Of a stretch of 10,013 nt of DNA, positions 6,869-10,013 are shown in pieces. The notes under the pieces are model-generated. The model was given only the letters and a program-made list of their open reading frames with translations. It had not been told where the DNA came from and searched no databases. The translations under genes were made by a program, and so were the position numbers. The DNA lies in NCBI GenBank assembly GCA_040758475.1, contig JBFLVN010000134.1:1-10013 (forward strand), given 5' to 3'. This DNA comes from JBFLVN01 sp040758475 (GTDB lineage: Bacteria; JAGRBM01). The stretch's first letter is position 1. Each line of letters begins with the position of its first letter.

Positions 6869-7173
6869 CTGATCTCCTCGATGTGGACTTTGGTGAAATC
6901 CTGCCGGTGGCCGCGCTTCTTCTTGTAATTCTTGCGGCGCATGTGCTTCCAAATGAGAATTTTCTTCTCCCGGCCGTGGCCCAGGATCGTGGCCGTCACC
7001 TTGGCGCCGGAGAGGAGGGGCTTGCCGATGGAAATCCCCTTGTCGCCCTCAACGGAGAGGACTTCATCGAAGGAAACCTTGGAGCCCACTTCGCCTTCGA
7101 GGAGGGGAACTTTGACGTTCTCGCCTTTCTCGACGCGCAGTTGCTTGCCTTTGGTCCGGATCACGGCGTGCAT
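6862..7173 (-). CDS. rplU: 50S ribosomal protein L21
   Basis: L21 is a small large-subunit protein that binds 23S rRNA. The 103-residue product begins MHAVIRTKGKQLRVEKGENV and includes VSFDEVLSVEGD, IGKPLLSGAKVTATILGHGR and the basic KHMRRKNYKKKRGHRQDFT that typifies the family's RNA-binding C-terminal half. The frame stays open upstream to an ATG at 7212, but I chose ATG 7173. The usual L21 start aligns there, and GGGAG lies 7 bases before it, whereas the extra 13 residues (MPVYPRK...) are atypical. It is the first gene of the minus-strand block and has a strong promoter at 7248-7276. Confidence 0.96.
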   Translation of the reverse strand: MHAVIRTKGKQLRVEKGENVKVPLLEGEVGSKVSFDEVLSVEGDKGISIGKPLLSGAKVTATILGHGREKKILIWKHMRRKNYKKKRGHRQDFTKVHIEEISA

Positions 7174-7206
7174 GTTGTTTCTCCCGGCCTGTTTTCTTGG
7201 ATAAAC

Positions 7207-7240
7207 GGGCAATAACTACCGCCCGGGGCCGGTCGGGCGG
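7207..7240 (-). other. Structured 5' leader of the rplU transcript
   Basis: In the RNA, CCGCCCG (7240-7234) pairs with CGGGCGG (7225-7219), a perfect 7-bp GC stem with an 8-base loop, starting at about the predicted transcription start. GGGCGG within the 3' arm (7224-7219) can instead pair with TTGCCC (7212-7207), a weaker 6-bp stem with two G-U pairs. The two structures exclude each other. This could be mRNA 5'-end protection or ribosomal-protein feedback. Leaders for L21 are known in Firmicutes, but I see no proof of homology. Confidence 0.45.
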
Positions 7241-7247
7241 GGGCGCG

Positions 7248-7276
7248 ATTATGGGAGGGCACCCTCCGAGTGTCAA
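7248..7276 (-). promoter_or_regulatory. Sigma70-type promoter of rplU-rpmA
   Basis: On the minus strand TTGACA (7276-7271, perfect -35) is followed by a 17-base spacer and CATAAT (7253-7248, 5 of 6). Transcription should start near 7241, giving a leader of about 67 bases. The strength fits a ribosomal protein operon. The spacer contains a 14-bp inverted repeat, listed separately. Confidence 0.78.
7254..7267. repeat. Inverted repeat inside the rplU promoter spacer
   Basis: GGAGGG and CCCTCC are separated by two bases (CA) and lie wholly between the -35 and -10 boxes of the rplU promoter. A protein bound here would compete with RNA polymerase. It may be an operator or only a GC-rich coincidence. 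Confidence 0.4.
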
Positions 7277-7362
7277 GCGCTGTCTCTGTATTTGAGATTT
7301 CGTAACCTCTTGGAATCGCTTGGCTTTTGGAGATCGGGAACCTGCCAATCCATCGCCTCTCA

Positions 7363-7390
7363 TTGACAGGGGAACGGGCCTCAATATAAT
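7363..7390 (+). promoter_or_regulatory. Near-perfect sigma70-type promoter of the fur-like gene
   Basis: TTGACA (7363-7368) and TATAAT (7385-7390) both match the consensus fully with a 16-base spacer. Transcription should start near 7397 and give a leader of about 55 bases. Such a strong core promoter on a regulator gene usually goes with repression by a bound factor, possibly the gene's own product. Confidence 0.82.
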
Positions 7391-7442
7391 GCTGAACACG
7401 TTTTCAAAATCAATTTAAGTTATTGTAATCATTTGGTTTTTT
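7391..7442 (+). promoter_or_regulatory. AT-rich leader of the fur-like gene, possible operator
   Basis: The bases between the -10 box and the ribosome-binding site are strongly AT-rich, unlike the rest of the window. CAAT (7411-7414) and ATTG (7422-7425) form a dyad with 7 bases between. An overlapping stretch, TTATTGTAATCATTT, resembles a 7-1-7 Fur box only partly (about 9 of 14 positions). The position is right for autoregulation, but no canonical Fur, Zur or PerR box can be claimed. Confidence 0.35.
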
Positions 7443-7452
7443 CGGAGGATCG

Positions 7453-7947
7453 ATGAGCGCAACCAAGGGCGGTAAGGACCAAATCTCTGAAAAGCGAGCC
7501 GTGTTTTCCGATTTCATCGGCAAGCAGAAGCTCAAAAGCACCCGCCAGCGGAACCTGGTCGCCGACGTTTTTTTCGCCTCCGACTCCCACCTCTCGATCG
7601 AGGAAATTCTTCAGCTTGTCCGGCGGAAGGACCCGGCCATCGGGTACGCGACGGTTTACCGGACCCTAAAGCTCCTCGCCCAGGCGGGCCTTGCCGATGA
7701 GCGGCATTTTTCGGATGGGATCGCCCGTTTCGAGCAGTCTATGGGCCACGCCCACCACGACCACATGGTCTGCACGTTCTGTGGCAAGGTCTTCGAGTTC
7801 GCCAACGACCAGATCGAACGGCTCCAGGAATCCATCGCCCGGGACTTCGGCTTCGAGATCACGAGCCACAAGCTGGAACTCTACGGGATTTGCAAGGACT
7901 GCCAGTCGAAGAAGCAATCCCAACGGGCCGGGCGCGCGAAAGCGTAG
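7453..7947 (+). CDS. Fur-family metal-responsive transcriptional regulator
   Basis: A 164-residue Fur-superfamily repressor. The winged-helix DNA-binding domain (about 25-95) includes STRQRNLVADVF and the recognition helix region ATVYRTLKLL (66-75). The dimerisation domain carries HHDHMVCTFCGKVFEF. The structural zinc site is C107-x2-C110 with C147-x2-C150. Positions matching E. coli Fur metal ligands are kept: H46, E94 and H104 for one site, and H101, D103, E122 and H139 for the other. The residue aligned with the PerR-defining Asp104 is Glu122, so an iron, zinc or manganese sensor is likelier than a peroxide sensor; which metal is not decidable here. The N-terminus is longer than in E. coli Fur, and the C-terminal tail is basic and Gln-rich. 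GGAGG lies 4 bases before the ATG. The converging deacetylase gene ends 7 bases after its stop. Confidence 0.94.
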   Translation: MSATKGGKDQISEKRAVFSDFIGKQKLKSTRQRNLVADVFFASDSHLSIEEILQLVRRKDPAIGYATVYRTLKLLAQAGLADERHFSDGIARFEQSMGHAHHDHMVCTFCGKVFEFANDQIERLQESIARDFGFEITSHKLELYGICKDCQSKKQSQRAGRAKA

Positions 7948-7954
7948 AAGGCAA

Positions 7955-10013
7955 TCATTCCTTCCCGGTCATCTTGCTGATCTTCACGAATTCATAGCCC
8001 TGTTCCTGCCAGCCACGGATCAGGTTGGGAAGGCGCTCGTGCAGGGCGTCCCCAGCGGGCCGCTGCGTTCCCAGATGCATGAGAACGATGCCGCCGTTGG
8101 CGCTCGATTCGGACGTGCGGCCGAAGGATAGGAGCCGCCGGACGATCTCGTCGTTCGTCTGGTATCGGTGGGAGTTCTTGTCCACCACCCAGTCCCAGGA
8201 ATCGAGCGTCTCGTTGCGGGAGTAATCTCGGGTCCAGTTGACGTGCTGATAGCCGAGTTCCATCGCCCACCGGAGAAGTTCGGGATTGACCTCCCCGAAA
8301 GGGGCCCGCCAGTAAGGGGCCATTTTCTTTCCAGTCACTTCTTCGAAGAGCGAAGCGGTGCGGATGAGTTGGCCCTGGAAGAACGCCTTCGTGACATTGG
8401 GCCGCGTATCATGCCGGGAGTTGGAATCGAAGGTGGTGAGGTGGGGATGGTCCCAGAGGTGGTTGCCCACTTCGTGCCCCCCCCCGACGATCTTCTTGGC
8501 GAGGTCGGGGCGCTCCTCGATGAACCCACCCGTCAGGAACATGGTCATTTTGAGGTTGTGGGCCCGCAGGACTTCGAGGACTTCTTCCGTCCCCGCCGCC
8601 CCGTCGCCATCGAAGGTGAGCGAAATCCACCGTTTTTCGGGATCGCCCCGGAAGAGGTCGCGGACGAAGGGCGCGGGGGCTTCTCCTTCGGGTGCCGGGT
8701 GGACGAGGGAGGTCTCCCAAAGGTCCGAAGCGGCGCCGTTCGATCCTACGGACCGGAGTCCTACGCGCGTGGTTCCGGCTTCGAAGGGGATGGATTCGAA
8801 GGAAAATTTTCCGCCGCGGACGAGTTCGACGGCGTAGAGAGAATCGTTCAGGAAGAGGAAAACCGCGTCCGCCCCGGCGGCTTCTCCCGCGAGGGCGGCC
8901 CGCTCGGATTTAACGAGAGAATCGGGCTCCGGGCGGGTGAGGCGCGGAAGGGGGAGTGGCTTGGCAATGGCCGCCGGCCCCGCGCCGAAAATCTGGGCGA
9001 GTTGGCGCCGTTCCCGGTTCAGGCGGAAATCGATGAGCAAATAGAGGCTGCCCACGAGGGTGATAAGAATGCCGCCTGCGATGGCGGCCACGAGGGGCCA
9101 ATTGGGCCGTTCCCGGGAAGGGCCGGGGGCCCCCGCCGCCAGGGAGCTTTCGGCCAGAGCATCCAGCTTCTTTTTGAGGGTGTCGAGTTCCCGCGCCTGA
9201 GTTTCGGCGGAGCGCCGCAGTTCTTCCCGCAGAACTTCCTGCCCTGCCGGAACTTTTTCCGGCTGCGAGAGAAGTGCGGCCACCTCCCGGAGGTGTTTCC
9301 CGATTTCATCGGTTTGCCCTTCGAGCGTGAGGAGGCGTTCCCGCAAGGCAGGATCGAGCGCCGGGGCGGGATGGTGGGGGGAGGCCGTTGCGGGTGAGAG
9401 GGTGCGAATCTGGTCCTCGATCCTCTGGGTCACCTGGGCGAGTTTGTCCAAATCCGCACGCAGGGAAACGGGTTCGGCTTGCTGGGCACCCGCCTGTTTT
9501 TCAAAGCGTGCGAGCTGTTCTTCGATCCGCCGGGACTGGTCTTCGAGCGCCGCCAGGTGTTCGAGGGTCACTTGATCAACGCCCCCCGCCGCGGCGACGG
9601 CGCCGGGGGTGGATTGGGAGGAGACGAGCCTGAGGCGCTGGCGGACGAGGCCTTCGGCCGCCTCGGCGCGTTTCAGGACGGCCATTTGTCCCGCCTGGGC
9701 GGCGCCCGCTTCCCGCTCAGCGCGGCGCAGGCGCTCCGAGAGGTCGTCGAGCTTGGCCTGGAGGGCCGCCCGTTCGCGCTGGCCCGCTTCCCGTTCCCTG
9801 GCCAGTTCCTTTTCGAGAACTTCCCGGTCCTGCTGGGTATCGGAATGGCGGGCGCGGAGTTTTTCGAGCTCGGCGGCAAGGCCCTTGGCCTTGTCCTCAG
9901 CGGCAAGGGCCTGTTCGGCAAGCCCTCGGGCCCGCTCGCGCTCTTCTTTCCCCGTGGCGGCCGCCTGGGCGAGATCCAATTCGAGCCGGGAGGCTTTACT
10001 GAGAAGGGCCTCG
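7955..10013 (-). CDS. Membrane-anchored coiled-coil, Ig-like and NodB polysaccharide deacetylase protein (5' end outside window)
   Basis: The frame is open to the window edge, so the true start lies beyond 10013; the TTG at 9979 is only an internal codon. Residues are counted from that TTG (674 to the stop). Residues 1-115 are a charged Ala/Glu/Arg-rich coiled coil. Residues 139-275 hold shorter helical repeats. Residues 294-317 are one transmembrane helix (VAAIAGGILITLVGSLYLLI). Residues 355-425 look like a small beta-sandwich of the bacterial Ig-like type (AVFLFLNDSLYAV, GKFSFESIPF, TRVGLRSVG). Residues 450-670 are a NodB deacetylase domain. Its motifs are TFDGDG (455-460, altered from TFDDG), NHLWDHP with H507 and H511, RAPFG (558-562), WTRD (582-585) and LMHLG with H635. 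The family removes N-acetyl groups from peptidoglycan, poly-GlcNAc or chitin-like polymers with a metal ion; the substrate here is unknown. A G9 tract encodes Gly499-501. The gene converges on the fur-like gene, with 7 bases between their stop codons. Confidence 0.88.
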   Translation of the reverse strand, partial: EALLSKASRLELDLAQAAATGKEERERARGLAEQALAAEDKAKGLAAELEKLRARHSDTQQDREVLEKELAREREAGQRERAALQAKLDDLSERLRRAEREAGAAQAGQMAVLKRAEAAEGLVRQRLRLVSSQSTPGAVAAAGGVDQVTLEHLAALEDQSRRIEEQLARFEKQAGAQQAEPVSLRADLDKLAQVTQRIEDQIRTLSPATASPHHPAPALDPALRERLLTLEGQTDEIGKHLREVAALLSQPEKVPAGQEVLREELRRSAETQARELDTLKKKLDALAESSLAAGAPGPSRERPNWPLVAAIAGGILITLVGSLYLLIDFRLNRERRQLAQIFGAGPAAIAKPLPLPRLTRPEPDSLVKSERAALAGEAAGADAVFLFLNDSLYAVELVRGGKFSFESIPFEAGTTRVGLRSVGSNGAASDLWETSLVHPAPEGEAPAPFVRDLFRGDPEKRWISLTFDGDGAAGTEEVLEVLRAHNLKMTMFLTGGFIEERPDLAKKIVGGGHEVGNHLWDHPHLTTFDSNSRHDTRPNVTKAFFQGQLIRTASLFEEVTGKKMAPYWRAPFGEVNPELLRWAMELGYQHVNWTRDYSRNETLDSWDWVVDKNSHRYQTNDEIVRRLLSFGRTSESSANGGIVLMHLGTQRPAGDALHERLPNLIRGWQEQGYEFVKISKMTGKE

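Noticed and set aside
7174..7212. Upstream extension of rplU to an ATG at 7212
   Set aside because: The extra 13 residues are not typical of L21, and the ATG at 7173 has a well-placed GGGAG.
7411..7435. Canonical Fur or PerR box in the fur-like leader
   Set aside because: The best alignment matches only about 9 of 14 conserved positions. I report only an AT-rich, operator-like region.
8168..9397. 409-residue plus-strand open frame opposite the deacetylase
   Set aside because: It lies antisense to a gene with clear domains. Long shadow frames are common in GC-rich DNA, and its translation resembles no family.
9977..9979. TTG at 9979 as the start of the deacetylase
   Set aside because: The frame stays open upstream to the window edge and continues the same coiled-coil pattern, so the start lies outside.
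1..10013. CRISPR array, insertion sequence, phage or attachment site
   Set aside because: I saw no regularly spaced direct repeats, transposase, integrase or terminal inverted repeats.

Overview
The window is bacterial chromosomal DNA of high G+C content, densely packed with genes. A lipobox protein, a membrane-anchored NodB-type deacetylase and the gene order rplU-rpmA-obg-proB-proA suggest a didermic (Gram-negative-type) bacterium. That order is familiar from deltaproteobacterial and some related lineages, but the sequence alone does not fix a phylum. No tRNA, rRNA, CRISPR array, insertion sequence or integrase was found. Nearly every base from about 260 to the right edge is coding or recognisable control sequence.

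Layout, left to right. Positions 1-259 hold no convincing gene, only a possible -10 box. A small predicted lipoprotein of unknown function (260-997, +) meets a DASS/SLC13-family anion transporter (994-2472, -) tail to tail, with interlocked stop codons. A stand-alone CheY-like receiver (2602-2970, +) runs divergently from the transporter and converges on proA. On the minus strand, read from right to left, lies the block rplU (7173-6862), rpmA (6834-6559), obg (6420-5365), proB (5368-4235) and proA (4238-2976). A strong promoter and a GC-rich leader hairpin precede rplU. An intrinsic terminator overlaps the rpmA stop codon, so the ribosomal pair is partly separated from obg-proB-proA. The obg/proB and proB/proA junctions are 4-base overlaps. 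A Fur-family regulator (7453-7947, +) has its own near-perfect sigma70-type promoter, divergent from rplU. The right edge carries the 3' part of a large minus-strand gene (7955 to beyond 10013) for a coiled-coil, transmembrane, Ig-like, NodB deacetylase protein.

Functionally, L21, L27 and Obg belong to large-subunit ribosome assembly. ProB and ProA catalyse the first two steps of proline synthesis from glutamate. The Fur-like protein is probably a metal sensor, and the deacetylase probably modifies an N-acetylated envelope polymer. The lipoprotein, transporter and receiver show no evident shared pathway.

I saw no convincing new multi-gene system. The points most worth a second look are the deacetylase (unusual architecture, altered first catalytic motif, helical repeats, and a G9 tract in the catalytic domain), a G8 tract in the lipoprotein gene, the dyad inside the rplU promoter spacer with the leader hairpin that follows, and the very tight convergent gene junctions.
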